Assembly: GCA_934277945.1 (NCBI GenBank)
Contig: CAKQWA010000001.1
Span: 198,793 to 262,792 of the forward strand
DNA length: 64,000 nucleotides
Origin: an uncultured Alphaproteobacteria bacterium
GTDB taxonomy: Bacteria; Pseudomonadota; Alphaproteobacteria; CAAGCB01; CAG-977
Direction of reading: 5' to 3'
Shown here: positions 1-7,451 of the stretch, piece after piece
How the letters are laid out: each line of letters begins with the position of its first letter
Position numbering within the stretch: the stretch's first letter is position 1
Notes under the pieces: model-generated
Database searches by the model: none
What the model saw: the letters and a program-made list of their open reading frames with translations, nothing else
What the model was told of the DNA's origin: nothing
Translations under genes and position numbers: made by a program

Positions 1-648
1 GAAACGGATCAAAGCGACGCGCCCGCCGACGAAAACGCCTCTTTCGACCCGTATGCCGATTTGGACGAGGAAATCCCGTCTTTCGCGCCGCTTGAACAAA
101 AACGCGAGGACGCGCCGATACCCGATTCTTTTTTTGAATCGCCCGTTCATGTGCAAGACGGGGGCGACGCCGTGCGCCGCAACATCCGCAAAGCCGTGAA
201 TTTGATTTTTTTAAGCATCGCTCTTGTCGCCGCCGCGTTCGTGATTAAAATCGCCAACAAAAAGCCGCCCGTGCCCGTCGGTTTTGAAAACGTGACCTAC
301 AAATTCGCCGAAGAAGACTACAAACGCTTTTTAATCGTCGAGGGGACTTTTGTCAGCAAAACGCCCGAAGCCGTGAAAATCCCCACGGTCTACGCGCGCT
401 TTTTCAACAAGGGGAACGTCGTGCTGACGGAACAGAAAATCGCCGTCGACCTGCCCGTTTTAACGCCGCGCGGCACGCAGAAATTCGCGCTGAAAATCGA
501 ACGTCCGCCGTCAAGCGCCGTCAAAGCCGAACTGGTGCTGAAAGAAATCGCCGTGCAGAAAAACGACGCCGTTCCCGCCGTCATTCCCGCCAAGCCAGTT
601 CCGACTGGCACGACAGAATCTCGTCCAGAGTCTGCGCCCGCCGGATGA
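1..648 (+). CDS. Zinc-ribbon/DUF3426-like membrane protein, C-terminal part
   Basis: The reading frame is open from the first base of the window, so the true start lies upstream and the N-terminus, where a zinc ribbon would sit, is not visible. What remains is an acidic linker, one membrane segment around codons 65-85, and a beta-rich extracytoplasmic domain. That domain resembles the DUF3426 domain of alphaproteobacterial proteins often found near ftsE/ftsX and lysA. The last 68 bases overlap the 3' end of lysA on the other strand. The family call comes from domain style and neighbourhood only. The function is unknown; an envelope role is an inference. Confidence 0.55.
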   Translation, partial: ETDQSDAPADENASFDPYADLDEEIPSFAPLEQKREDAPIPDSFFESPVHVQDGGDAVRRNIRKAVNLIFLSIALVAAAFVIKIANKKPPVPVGFENVTYKFAEEDYKRFLIVEGTFVSKTPEAVKIPTVYARFFNKGNVVLTEQKIAVDLPVLTPRGTQKFALKIERPPSSAVKAELVLKEIAVQKNDAVPAVIPAKPVPTGTTESRPESAPAG

Positions 649-1843
649 CCGCACATTCCGTGTCGTTGACCATGACCGCCGCGCACAACGGGTGCATATT
701 GTAATTCGACGCCATTGTTTCGCCGTAGGCTCCCGCCGTTTCAAACGCGATCAAATCCCCCTGCTTTAAAACGGGCAGGGCGCGCGCTTTGGCAAACACG
801 TCGCTGCTTTCGCACACGGGACCCGCGACGTCGTAGATTTGCGTGTCATCCGCCCCCGCGTCGATTGTCAGAACGCCGTGATAAGAATCGTACATCGCGG
901 GACGAATCAGGTTGTGCATCCCCGCGTCGACCAGCGCGAAACGCTTTTCTTTCGCTTCCTTGACGTAAACGACGCGCGCGACCAGAATCCCCGCCGGCGC
1001 AATCAGGTAACGCCCCGGCTCGAACACGAACGAACAGCCCGCGTCCCCTAGCGTTTCCCGCACGACCGCGATGTAATCTTCAACGCCGGCGGGCTTGTCG
1101 TTTTCGCTGTACGCCACGCCCAGACCGCCGCCCAAATCCAAAACGCGAATGTCCAGACCGTCCGCGCGCAGAACGTCCAGCATCCCGCGCAATTTCAAAA
1201 ACGCCTGACGGAACGGCTCGACGTCCAGCAGTTGCGAACCGATGTGCATATCCGCGCCGACCGGATCAAGCCCGTCGGATTTTTTTGCAAAGCGGTAGAT
1301 TTCCCGCGCGGTTTCAAAATCGACGCCGAATTTGTTTTCTTTTTTGCCCGTGCTGATTTTTTCGTGCGTGTGCGCTTCCACGTCGGGATTGATGCGCACG
1401 GAAACGGGCGTTTTTTTGCCGTAGGATTTTGAAATTTCGTTCAAAACTCGCGCTTCCTCGAACGATTCGAGGTTGATCATCTTGATGTCGGCGCGCACCG
1501 CGTCGTGCAGTTCCGCGGGCGTTTTGCCCACGCCGGAAAACACGATTTTCGACGCCGGAATCCCCGCGCGCAATGCCAAAGCCAACTCGCCGCCCGAAAC
1601 GACGTCCGCGCCCGCGCCTCTTTCCGCCAAAGCCTGCAAAACCGCCAAATCCGCATTCGCTTTCACGGCAAAGCAGATGTCGGCTTCTTTCAGCGTTGCC
1701 GCCGCTTTTTTAAATCCGTCGAACCGGTCGCGGATTTCGTTGAACGAATAGCAGTAAAACGGCGTTTCAATGTTGACGGCAATGTCTTTGACGGCGACGT
1801 TTTCAACGTAAAGGGTGTTTTCTTTGTAGGAAAAGGCGGGCAT
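581..1843 (-). CDS. lysA: Diaminopimelate decarboxylase
   Basis: LysA is the PLP enzyme that decarboxylates meso-diaminopimelate to L-lysine, the last step of lysine synthesis, in the cytoplasm. The 420-residue protein has the usual family length. The PLP lysine is K61 in the motif CFAVKANAD. It is followed by GGELALAL, HIGSQLLD, the glycine-rich phosphate loop LDLGGGLGV, EPGRYLIAPAG, and the C-terminal cysteine motif CESSDVF that completes the dimer active site. The ATG at 1843 lies 16 bases after the stop of lptM, the usual alphaproteobacterial pairing. Its 3' end overlaps the convergent gene at 1-648 by 68 bases, which is unusually long. Confidence 0.97.
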   Translation of the reverse strand: MPAFSYKENTLYVENVAVKDIAVNIETPFYCYSFNEIRDRFDGFKKAAATLKEADICFAVKANADLAVLQALAERGAGADVVSGGELALALRAGIPASKIVFSGVGKTPAELHDAVRADIKMINLESFEEARVLNEISKSYGKKTPVSVRINPDVEAHTHEKISTGKKENKFGVDFETAREIYRFAKKSDGLDPVGADMHIGSQLLDVEPFRQAFLKLRGMLDVLRADGLDIRVLDLGGGLGVAYSENDKPAGVEDYIAVVRETLGDAGCSFVFEPGRYLIAPAGILVARVVYVKEAKEKRFALVDAGMHNLIRPAMYDSYHGVLTIDAGADDTQIYDVAGPVCESSDVFAKARALPVLKQGDLIAFETAGAYGETMASNYNMHPLCAAVMVNDTECAVIRRAQTLDEILSCQSELAWRE

Positions 1844-1859
1844 GAAAGGATTCCTTTAT

Positions 1860-2141
1860 TCAGTTTGTCAATGCGGGCGCGACCGTTTGCTCCAACGCCT
1901 GATCGGGCGATTCGACGCTGTCCAGAATCTGCTCCTGCATGGCGGGATTGCCGTCAAGGTCGGACGGGACGACTTGCGCGCGCGCGGGTTGAAGCGTGAT
2001 TTGCGGATAATGCGGCGCGGGGTAAACGCGGTTCGGCGCTTGATTCGACGGATATTCCAAATTGCCGCGCTTGCCGCATGAGGCAAGGCACAGCAGGCTT
2101 AAAAAGGCGGCAAAAACGGCGCTGGATTTTTGAACGGACAT
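1860..2141 (-). CDS. lptM: LptM-like small lipoprotein
   Basis: This 93-residue protein starts with a short hydrophobic signal and a lipobox, LASC, followed directly by GKRGNLEYP. That is the hallmark of the YifL/LptM family: a glycine-lysine-rich motif just after the acylated cysteine. In Enterobacteria LptM helps the LPS translocon LptD-LptE mature at the outer membrane. The rest is proline-rich and poorly conserved, as is normal for the family. It lies directly upstream of lysA on the same strand, the standard location in Proteobacteria. Only the lipobox region carries homology, so the role is inferred by family. Confidence 0.8.
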   Translation of the reverse strand: MSVQKSSAVFAAFLSLLCLASCGKRGNLEYPSNQAPNRVYPAPHYPQITLQPARAQVVPSDLDGNPAMQEQILDSVESPDQALEQTVAPALTN

Positions 2142-2230
2142 TTTTTCGCTTCCTTTATAAAAAAATAACTCTTACGTTTTTATAATACTTTCCCGACAAT
2201 TCAAACAACATTTATCGGTATGATAAAAAG

Positions 2231-2884
2231 ATGAGATTTTTCGCGGCGTTTTTGTATCTGTTCTTTTGCGCGGTTTCGCCCGCGTCGGCGCAGTTCGTCA
2301 CCGTCAAAAACGTCAACGCGCCCGAAAAATTCCCCTTGCGCGAAATCCCGAAAGCCCCGCCGAAAGCCGTTTTTTACGACGCGGACGGCAATTCCGTGCG
2401 CTTTACGGATTTTCAGGGCAAAATCGTGCTGATCAACGTGTGGTCGAAAGCGTGCGCGCAATGCATTGTCGAATTGCCGATGCTGGACGCTTTGCAAAAA
2501 AGTTTCGGCGACGCGAAATTCAAAATCGTGCCGCTGTCCGTCGGCGGCGAATCGGCGGGGCAGTTGACGCTTTTCTTCCGCCAAAAAAAACTCAAACACA
2601 TCCGCCCTTACGTCGATTCGGCGTCGCAGGCGGCGCTGGCGTCGGGCGTCAGCGGCTTGCCCACAACGCTTCTTTTGAACGAAAAAGGCGAGGAAATCGG
2701 CAGAATACGCGGCATTGCCGAATGGACGGGCGCGCCGGTCAAGGCGCAAATCCGTTCGCTGATTCGCGAAAGATTGACGGCAAAGGGCGAAACGGGCGCG
2801 AATCCGGACGCAAAAGACTCCGAAACGGCGCGAAACGCAGAGCCTTTAAGCCGCGAAACCGTTTTGAAGTGGTTTAAAAAATAA
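2231..2884 (+). CDS. TlpA-like periplasmic thioredoxin-fold protein
   Basis: A 217-residue protein with a cleavable signal peptide (cut near ASA-QF, residue 21) and a thioredoxin fold of the TlpA/ResA type. The redox pair is C75-A-Q-C78 after NVWSKA. Most family members have WCxPC, so both the preceding tryptophan and the proline are replaced, which should shift the redox potential. The cis-proline region is GLPTTLLL. It probably acts as a periplasmic thiol reductase, for example in cytochrome maturation, but the substrate cannot be read from sequence. It is divergent from lptM-lysA, as in many alphaproteobacteria. The roughly 50-residue C-terminal tail is charged and low in complexity. Confidence 0.85.
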   Translation: MRFFAAFLYLFFCAVSPASAQFVTVKNVNAPEKFPLREIPKAPPKAVFYDADGNSVRFTDFQGKIVLINVWSKACAQCIVELPMLDALQKSFGDAKFKIVPLSVGGESAGQLTLFFRQKKLKHIRPYVDSASQAALASGVSGLPTTLLLNEKGEEIGRIRGIAEWTGAPVKAQIRSLIRERLTAKGETGANPDAKDSETARNAEPLSRETVLKWFKK

Positions 2885-2973
2885 GCATTTCCGAGGTTTT
2901 TATAAAAATCCTTGATTCTATGGCGGAAAGTTTTAAAAAGAAACTCTCCCGTTCATTATGCAAGGAGCCTCGC

Positions 2974-3465
2974 ATGACCGATACCACCCAACCCCGCTAT
3001 TTGACAATTTCGTGGGAGCAGTTTCACCGTGACGCGCGCGCTTTGGCGTCAAGATTGCTTGACAAAGAGCCGTTTCAGAAAATCGTGGCGGTCACGCGCG
3101 GCGGATTGTTGCCCGCGGGCATCATGGCGCGGGAATTGGAAATCCGCCTGATTGACACGCTGTGCGTCGCCGGTTACGACGACACGAAAATGGGCTTGAA
3201 AGCGAACATTTTGAAAAAGCCCGAAGGCGACGGCGAGGGCGTGCTGGTCGTCGACGATCTGGTCGATTCCGGACGCACGGGCAGAATCGTGCGCGAATTG
3301 CTGCCGAAAGCCTATTTTGTGACGCTGTACGCGAAACCCGAGGGACGCAAAACCGTCGACGATTTCGTCGTTCCCATCGAACAGGACGCGTGGGTGCTTT
3401 TCCCGTGGGACGTCGAATTGCTCCCCGCCAGCCCGCTGGTGCGCCGCAAAAGAGAAAAGAAATAA
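2974..3465 (+). CDS. gpt: Xanthine-guanine phosphoribosyltransferase
   Basis: Converts guanine, xanthine or hypoxanthine plus PRPP to the nucleotide in purine salvage. The PRPP-binding loop is VLVVDDLVDSGRTG, and the region near the N-terminus reads VAVTRGGLLPAG, as in bacterial Gpt. From the ATG at 2974 the protein has 163 residues, close to the roughly 150 of the E. coli enzyme. I chose that ATG because AAGGAG lies eight bases upstream; an earlier in-frame ATG at 2920 has no ribosome site and adds a non-conserved stretch. A strong terminator follows. It sits next to pnuC, another salvage gene. Confidence 0.93.
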   Translation: MTDTTQPRYLTISWEQFHRDARALASRLLDKEPFQKIVAVTRGGLLPAGIMARELEIRLIDTLCVAGYDDTKMGLKANILKKPEGDGEGVLVVDDLVDSGRTGRIVRELLPKAYFVTLYAKPEGRKTVDDFVVPIEQDAWVLFPWDVELLPASPLVRRKREKK

Positions 3466-3480
3466 TCCGAATTTTACCAA

Positions 3481-3515
3481 AACGACCGTCAAGGCAACTT
3501 CGACGGTTGTTTTTT
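3481..3515 (+). terminator. Rho-independent terminator after gpt
   Basis: The arms AACGACCGTC and GACGGTTGT form a stem of about nine pairs, including a G-U, around a loop of about ten bases. Six T follow directly. It closes the gpt transcript and separates it from the pnuC leader. Confidence 0.8.
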
Positions 3516-3665
3516 GCGCGGTAATCTTCTTGCTTTTCGCGCGTTGTCTGCCAGCATAAGACCGAGTTTAAGACTGCCGCCGGGCAGGAATGTGAAAAAG
3601 CATTCGTTACACATCGTCAGGTCTTGGAAGATGTGTCGCGGATGCTTCTTTTTTTTGGAGGAAAC
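3516..3665 (+). promoter_or_regulatory. Structured leader with attenuator-like hairpin before pnuC
   Basis: About 150 non-coding bases lie between the gpt terminator and pnuC. The last part (3600-3645) folds into a long hairpin with arms GCATTCGTTACACATC and GATGTGTCGCGGATGC, which pair along all 16 positions if G-U pairs are allowed. It is followed by a T-rich run (3646-3656) that ends directly at the GGAGG ribosome site of pnuC. A terminator placed so close to a start codon is typical of riboswitch-controlled genes. Upstream, 3545-3590 can form further pairing (CTGCC with GGCAG). I do not recognise the consensus of TPP, FMN, cobalamin or preQ1 elements. The ligand, if any, is unknown. Confidence 0.55.
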
Positions 3666-4409
3666 ATGATGAAAATCGGCTTGCCGGCGAATTATTTTAC
3701 AAAAAACGAAATACGGCTGTGGACGACTTCCGCAGCGTTCATTTTGCTTTCGTTTTATATTTTCGATCGGGAAAATTATCTGACGCTCTGCGCGTCGCTG
3801 GTCGGCGTCACATCGCTGATTTTCAACGCGAAAGGCAATCCGTTCGGGCAGTTTTTGATGATTCTGTTCAGCCTGCTGTACGGCATTATTTCGTACACGT
3901 TCGCTTATTACGGCGAGATGATCACTTATCTGGGCATGACGATGCCAATGGCTTTTTTCGCGCTGATCACTTGGTTGCGCAATCCGTACGGCGAAAACAA
4001 AGCGGAGGTGCGGGTGAATGAAATCGGCGCGCGCGAAACCGTCTATATGTGGCTCGGAACGGCGGCGGTGACGGTGCTGTTCTATTTCGTGCTTGAATAC
4101 TTTGACACGTCTTATCTGATTCCCAGCACGATTTCCGTCACGACGAGTTTTCTGGCGGTTTATCTGACGTTCCAGCGCAGTTCGTCTTTCGCGCTGGCGT
4201 ATGCCGCGAACGACGTCGTGCTGATTGTTTTGTGGGTGCTGGCAAGTCTGGCGGATGCGCGGTACGTTTCCGTCGTCGTCTGCTTTGCCGCTTTTTTGGC
4301 GAACGACGTGTACGGATACGTCAACTGGCAAAGAATAAAAATAAGGCAAAAAGCGGGCGATGCCGCGCCGGAACGGCGTTCAAAAGCGCAATCTTGGCAA
4401 GCCAGATGA
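3666..4409 (+). CDS. pnuC: PnuC-family vitamin/nicotinamide riboside transporter
   Basis: A 247-residue inner-membrane protein with about seven hydrophobic segments. Motifs typical of PnuC are FNAKGNPFGQ, YYGEMITYLGMT and WLRNPYGE. PnuC proteins carry nicotinamide riboside for NAD synthesis; relatives carry thiamine or riboflavin, and sequence alone does not settle the substrate. The ATG at 3666 is chosen because GGAGG lies five bases upstream. The style is closest to the PnuC of host-associated bacteria, so acquisition by transfer is possible but untested. The leader in front suggests feedback control by a metabolite. A short inverted repeat, ATTTATGC with GCATAAAT, follows the gene at 4422-4450. 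Confidence 0.88.
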   Translation: MMKIGLPANYFTKNEIRLWTTSAAFILLSFYIFDRENYLTLCASLVGVTSLIFNAKGNPFGQFLMILFSLLYGIISYTFAYYGEMITYLGMTMPMAFFALITWLRNPYGENKAEVRVNEIGARETVYMWLGTAAVTVLFYFVLEYFDTSYLIPSTISVTTSFLAVYLTFQRSSSFALAYAANDVVLIVLWVLASLADARYVSVVVCFAAFLANDVYGYVNWQRIKIRQKAGDAAPERRSKAQSWQAR

Positions 4410-4539
4410 TAATATCCTTTGATTTATGCGGATTTTTTGCTAGCATAAATTTGCGTTTGTGACAAAGACAGGCGCAGGGCGTCAGAAACCCTTTTGAATG
4501 TAGTCGCATTGCATATCGCGACTTTAAATATTTATGCCG

Positions 4540-4658
4540 ATTTCTGTCCCGTAAGGGCGGATGTCGGCTGAATACGGCTATTCGCCCAATAGGTCGAGCC
4601 GTAAACATTCATACGGTTTCTGAACATCCGCCCGCCTTTTTCGGCGGGTTTTGTTTAA
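4540..4658 (+). ncRNA. Candidate structured RNA ending in a terminator
   Basis: The 275-base gap between pnuC and the TRL-like gene holds clear secondary structure. GGGCGGATGT (4555-4564) is a perfect partner of ACATCCGCCC (4624-4633). Inside, TACGGCT (4573-4579) pairs with AGCCGTA (4597-4603). A second TACGG at 4612-4616 can compete for the same CCGTA. The end, CCCGCC-loop-GGCGGG plus a T-rich tail (4631-4658), is a good terminator whose 5' arm overlaps the closing stem. This could be a free small RNA or a switch upstream of the lipoprotein genes. It does not match 6S, SRP, RNase P or tmRNA in any way I can see. Confidence 0.5.
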
Positions 4659-4684
4659 CTTGTTAACAAAGGATTGTTCAGATT

Positions 4685-5005
4685 ATGAAAAAAAGTATCT
4701 TATCTCTTTTAGTTTTGTTCGGATTGTCGGGCTGTTCCGCCGTTCGAGCGCCTTTTGTCCCTCCGACCGCTCCGATCAGCGTTGTTCAAGCGCCGCTTGA
4801 TTTGGAAGTAAAAAGCACGAAAACAGGTCTGAAACAAGGCAGTTCAAGTGTTTTTACGATTTTGGGGCTGATTTCCGTCGGCAACGCCAGTTATGAAGCC
4901 GCCGCGCGCGATGCGGGCATATCCGTTATTAAAAACTCGGATTATTCGTACTTCAATCTGTTTTACCTGTTTCAAAAAACAACGGTAAACGTTTATGGCG
5001 ATTAA
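4685..5005 (+). CDS. TRL-like family lipoprotein
   Basis: A 106-residue lipoprotein with signal sequence and lipobox LSGC. The body matches the TRL (tRNA-rich locus) family pattern: STKTGLKQGSSSVFTILGL, then a run like SVGNASYEAAARDAGI, and an ending in TTVNVYGD. TRL-like proteins are small envelope lipoproteins found widely in Proteobacteria and spirochaetes; no function is established. It overlaps the next gene by 11 bases, so the two are surely co-transcribed. The structured RNA candidate lies just upstream. Confidence 0.75.
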   Translation: MKKSILSLLVLFGLSGCSAVRAPFVPPTAPISVVQAPLDLEVKSTKTGLKQGSSSVFTILGLISVGNASYEAAARDAGISVIKNSDYSYFNLFYLFQKTTVNVYGD

Positions 5006-5336
5006 GAAAACCTTTCTGGCGGCTGGCGTGTTTCTGCTTTTAAGCGGATGCGCCAACGTCGCGGAATTTCAACCGCCGCGCGCTTCTTTGCTGACGTATT
5101 ACAAAGCGCCGGCATCTCTGAACACCGAGAACGTCAAAATCGGAAAACCGAAAAAATGCGAATATTCGACAACATTTTTATGGCTTTTTCCCTTAATGGC
5201 GCCGCCCGTGTCGACGACTGATTTTACGGAAACGGCTATTTCGGGTTCTTATGCGGAGTATATTTATTTTTCTTTCTTGTCCGGTATGATTCAAGTCGTT
5301 TGCGTGAAACCTTATGACACAAGCGCGGCATCGTAA
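4995..5336 (+). CDS. Small lipoprotein, possibly a diverged TRL-like paralogue
   Basis: A 113-residue protein with signal sequence and lipobox LSGC, starting at the ATG at 4995 inside the end of the previous gene. Size, lipobox and general layout (a prolin-rich start, a central hydrophobic FLWLFPLMAPP segment, a Tyr/Phe-rich end) recall its upstream neighbour. It lacks the clear TRL motifs, so it may be a diverged paralogue or simply a partner. No function can be given. A bidirectional terminator follows at once and separates it from the convergent ATP synthase genes. Confidence 0.6.
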   Translation: MAIKKTFLAAGVFLLLSGCANVAEFQPPRASLLTYYKAPASLNTENVKIGKPKKCEYSTTFLWLFPLMAPPVSTTDFTETAISGSYAEYIYFSFLSGMIQVVCVKPYDTSAAS

Positions 5337-5340
5337 TGAA

Positions 5341-5364
5341 AAAGCCCCGAAAATTCGGGGCTTT
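5341..5364. terminator. Bidirectional terminator between lipoprotein gene and atpF
   Basis: AAAGCCCCGA and TCGGGGCTTTT form a ten-base stem with a four-base loop. T runs flank it on both strands, so it can end the lipoprotein transcript and the F0 operon that converge here. Confidence 0.85.
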
Positions 5365-5374
5365 TGCGTTTGAT

Positions 5375-5926
5375 TTAAAGGGAGGGGCGCGCTTTGAGCA
5401 AATCCGGCAATTCGTCAATCGTCTGCAAGACAATCTGTTCGCGTTTTTCGGGCGACAGGCTTTCTTTTAAAATCTGTTCCGCCGCTTTGACGGAAATGTC
5501 CGCCGCCGTGTTGCGAATTTCAAACACGACTTCGTCTTTTGCCGACTTCAAGCGTTTGAAAGACTGTTCTTCGCGTTTTTTCAGCGATTTGTCAAAATCC
5601 GCCTGCGCCGCCGCTTTCAATTTTTCAATGTCCGCCTGCGTTTTTTTCATCATGCCGTCGATTTCGTTTTGCAGACCCGCCTGTTTCTTTTTATAGCGGG
5701 CAAGCAATTCTTCCGCCTGCTTTTTCAATTCTTCGCCGTCGGCGATCTGCGCGCGGATGTCGTCGGCGCGTTTGTTCAACAGCCCCAGAATTGCGTTTCC
5801 GACTGGTTTCGCCAGCAAAACGGCGACCAGACAAAACGACACGCCGACCCAAAACGTCGGGTCTTGAAACACGGAACCGTGCGCGGCGTGCACCGCTTCG
5901 GCGGCATGGGCTACGGAAACGATCAT
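5375..5926 (-). CDS. atpF: ATP synthase F0 subunit b
   Basis: 183 residues. After a short periplasmic-like N-terminus there is one membrane segment (about residues 27-45, from FWVGVSF to LAKPVG), then a long charged coiled coil rich in Lys, Glu and Ala, ending in DELPDLLKA. This is the stator stalk that joins F0 to F1. It is the last gene of the F0 operon and overlaps atpF' by four bases (ATGA). The start of the coil (NKRADDIRAQIADGEELKKQ) is classic for alphaproteobacterial subunit b. Confidence 0.93.
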   Translation of the reverse strand: MIVSVAHAAEAVHAAHGSVFQDPTFWVGVSFCLVAVLLAKPVGNAILGLLNKRADDIRAQIADGEELKKQAEELLARYKKKQAGLQNEIDGMMKKTQADIEKLKAAAQADFDKSLKKREEQSFKRLKSAKDEVVFEIRNTAADISVKAAEQILKESLSPEKREQIVLQTIDELPDLLKARPSL

Positions 5927-6414
5927 GACGATTTCTCCATGATGGCGGCGATTTTCTGCTTCACGTCCTTGGAGTCGGCTTCAATGCCCGCCAACTGTTT
6001 GACAATGTCTTCGGTCAGCGCGCGCGCCAGATTTTTCATGCCCGCCAGCGCCTGTTTCTTTTCCGCCGCCAAAGTCGCTTCGTTCTGCGCGATTTTTTCT
6101 TTCAGGCGTTCGTCGAAATCCGCTTCTTTGCTTTTGACCTGCTGCATAATCTGCTCTTGGGCTTTCGCAAAGTTCTCCAACGTTTCGATTTGCGCGTTTT
6201 TCAGGGCTTTTTGATATTCCGCCAAAGCGTGTTCGGCTTCCGTTTTGAAGTGTTCGGCGGCCTTCAAATCGCCGTCGATTTTATTTTTGCGCGCGTCGAG
6301 CGTCGCGGCGATTTTCGGCGCGACAAAGCGGGACACGACAAAAAACAAAACGTTGAACGTCACCAGCACCCAAAAAATTTGGGACGCGTACCACGTCGGG
6401 TCAAACTGCGGCAT
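5923..6414 (-). CDS. atpG: ATP synthase F0 subunit b'
   Basis: 163 residues with one N-terminal membrane helix (SQIFWVLVTFNVLFFVVS) followed by a coiled coil. It begins MPQFDPTWYASQIFW, the typical b' start. Alphaproteobacteria, like cyanobacteria, build the stator from a b/b' heterodimer, so two adjacent b-type genes are expected. b' carries the conserved tail of helical heptads and lacks the b-type periplasmic leader. The symbols atpF' and atpG are both used for this gene. Confidence 0.9.
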   Translation of the reverse strand: MPQFDPTWYASQIFWVLVTFNVLFFVVSRFVAPKIAATLDARKNKIDGDLKAAEHFKTEAEHALAEYQKALKNAQIETLENFAKAQEQIMQQVKSKEADFDERLKEKIAQNEATLAAEKKQALAGMKNLARALTEDIVKQLAGIEADSKDVKQKIAAIMEKSS

Positions 6415-6439
6415 GACACCACCTTTGAAGCAAAAAACC

Positions 6440-6685
6440 TTACAGGAACAACATGATCAAAGCGATGACCAACGCGTACAGCGCAATGGCTTCCGTCGCG
6501 GCAAAGCCGATCAGACCGAACGCGCTGACGTCGTTTTTGACGGTCGGGTTGCGGCCCACGGTTTCAATCAGCGTAATCCAGATTTTCGACACGCCTTCCG
6601 CCGCCGCTTTCATGCTCAACGCGCAGAAAGAAGCCGCCAGAAATTTAGCCGCCGTTGCAATGTATTGTCCGATTTCGCCTTCCAT
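6440..6685 (-). CDS. atpE: ATP synthase F0 subunit c, unusual first helix
   Basis: 81 residues, two membrane helices joined by the loop GRNPTVKND. The ion-binding carboxylate is E65 in GFAATEAIALYAL, as in Rhodospirillum-type c subunits. The first helix is odd: the usual glycine series GxGxGxG is replaced by Ala and Ser, and it carries K26, E30 and K34 (the segment SMKAAAEGVSK). Lysine and glutamate in this helix are rare; the helix packs against its neighbours in the ring. Rings with alanine instead of glycine are known in alkaliphilic Bacillus and differ in subunit number. Whether this alters stoichiometry or ion choice here is inference. Confidence 0.95.
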   Translation of the reverse strand: MEGEIGQYIATAAKFLAASFCALSMKAAAEGVSKIWITLIETVGRNPTVKNDVSAFGLIGFAATEAIALYALVIALIMLFL

Positions 6686-6721
6686 TTTTTTATCCTTTCA
6701 AAAAGATGCGATTTCAAAAAC

Positions 6722-7450
6722 TCAATGCGAATGAATCGCGTCGTTCAAGTAGGTGCACATCAAAATCGTGAAGATGTACGCTTGAAGAATCGCGATCATC
6801 AGCTCAAAGACCGTCAGACAGCCGATGAACACAATCGGCAGCCAACCGCCCCAAAAACTCAAATCATACACGAAGCCCGCGACGACTTTCAGCATAATGT
6901 GTCCGACCATCATGTTCACGGACAGACGAATCGTCAGCGACAAAGGCTTCGACAGGAAAGAAACGACTTCAATCGGGATGAGAATCGGCGCGATCATCCA
7001 CGGCGTCCCTTTCGGGAAAAAGTTTGTAAACCAGTTCAATCCGCGCTGTTTCAAGCCCCAGAACACCGTGACCAGAATGGAAAACACAGCAAGCGCGCCG
7101 ACGGCGGAAAAATGGCTTGTGAACGTGAAACTGTACGGCAGAAGCCCCAATAAATTGCCCGAAACGACGAACATGAAAATCGACAGGACGAACGGGATGT
7201 AAGCGTCGAACCCGTGCCCGACGGTGTCCGCAAGCATGGATCGCGCCATGCCGTAAGTCAGTTCGGCGGCGGATTGCAGTTTCGAGGGGACGAGGGCGCG
7301 CTTGCGCAGTGCGGCGGCGAAGAAAACGCCGCTGACGACCAAGCCCGCGATCATGTACAGCGAGGAATTCGTCAGGGATATGTTGATGCCGTCGATTTGC
7401 GGAATGTTTACGACGGGTTTGATATCGAATTGTTCTATCGGACCTGACAC
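6722..7450 (-). CDS. atpB: ATP synthase F0 subunit a
   Basis: 242 residues, about five or six membrane helices. This is the channel subunit that carries protons to and from the c ring. The essential arginine is seen in PLSLTIRLSVNMMVGHIML, which corresponds to the E. coli R210 helix. The N-terminus is FDIKPVV-like, common in alphaproteobacteria. It begins one base after the end of atpI and is followed by atpE, the standard order. Confidence 0.96.
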   Translation of the reverse strand: MSGPIEQFDIKPVVNIPQIDGINISLTNSSLYMIAGLVVSGVFFAAALRKRALVPSKLQSAAELTYGMARSMLADTVGHGFDAYIPFVLSIFMFVVSGNLLGLLPYSFTFTSHFSAVGALAVFSILVTVFWGLKQRGLNWFTNFFPKGTPWMIAPILIPIEVVSFLSKPLSLTIRLSVNMMVGHIMLKVVAGFVYDLSFWGGWLPIVFIGCLTVFELMIAILQAYIFTILMCTYLNDAIHSH

Positions 7451-7451
7451 G

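Noticed and set aside
2920..2973. Longer gpt start at 2920
   Set aside because: No ribosome site, and the added residues do not resemble Gpt; AAGGAG marks the ATG at 2974.
3516..3665. TPP or FMN riboswitch in the pnuC leader
   Set aside because: The short GGGCAGG...GTGAAA stretch recalls FMN elements but the GGCGGT and other core boxes are missing, and there is no CTGAGA for TPP.
4540..4658. 6S, SRP or RNase P RNA
   Set aside because: No 6S-type open central bubble, no GGAA-capped SRP domain, and too short for RNase P.
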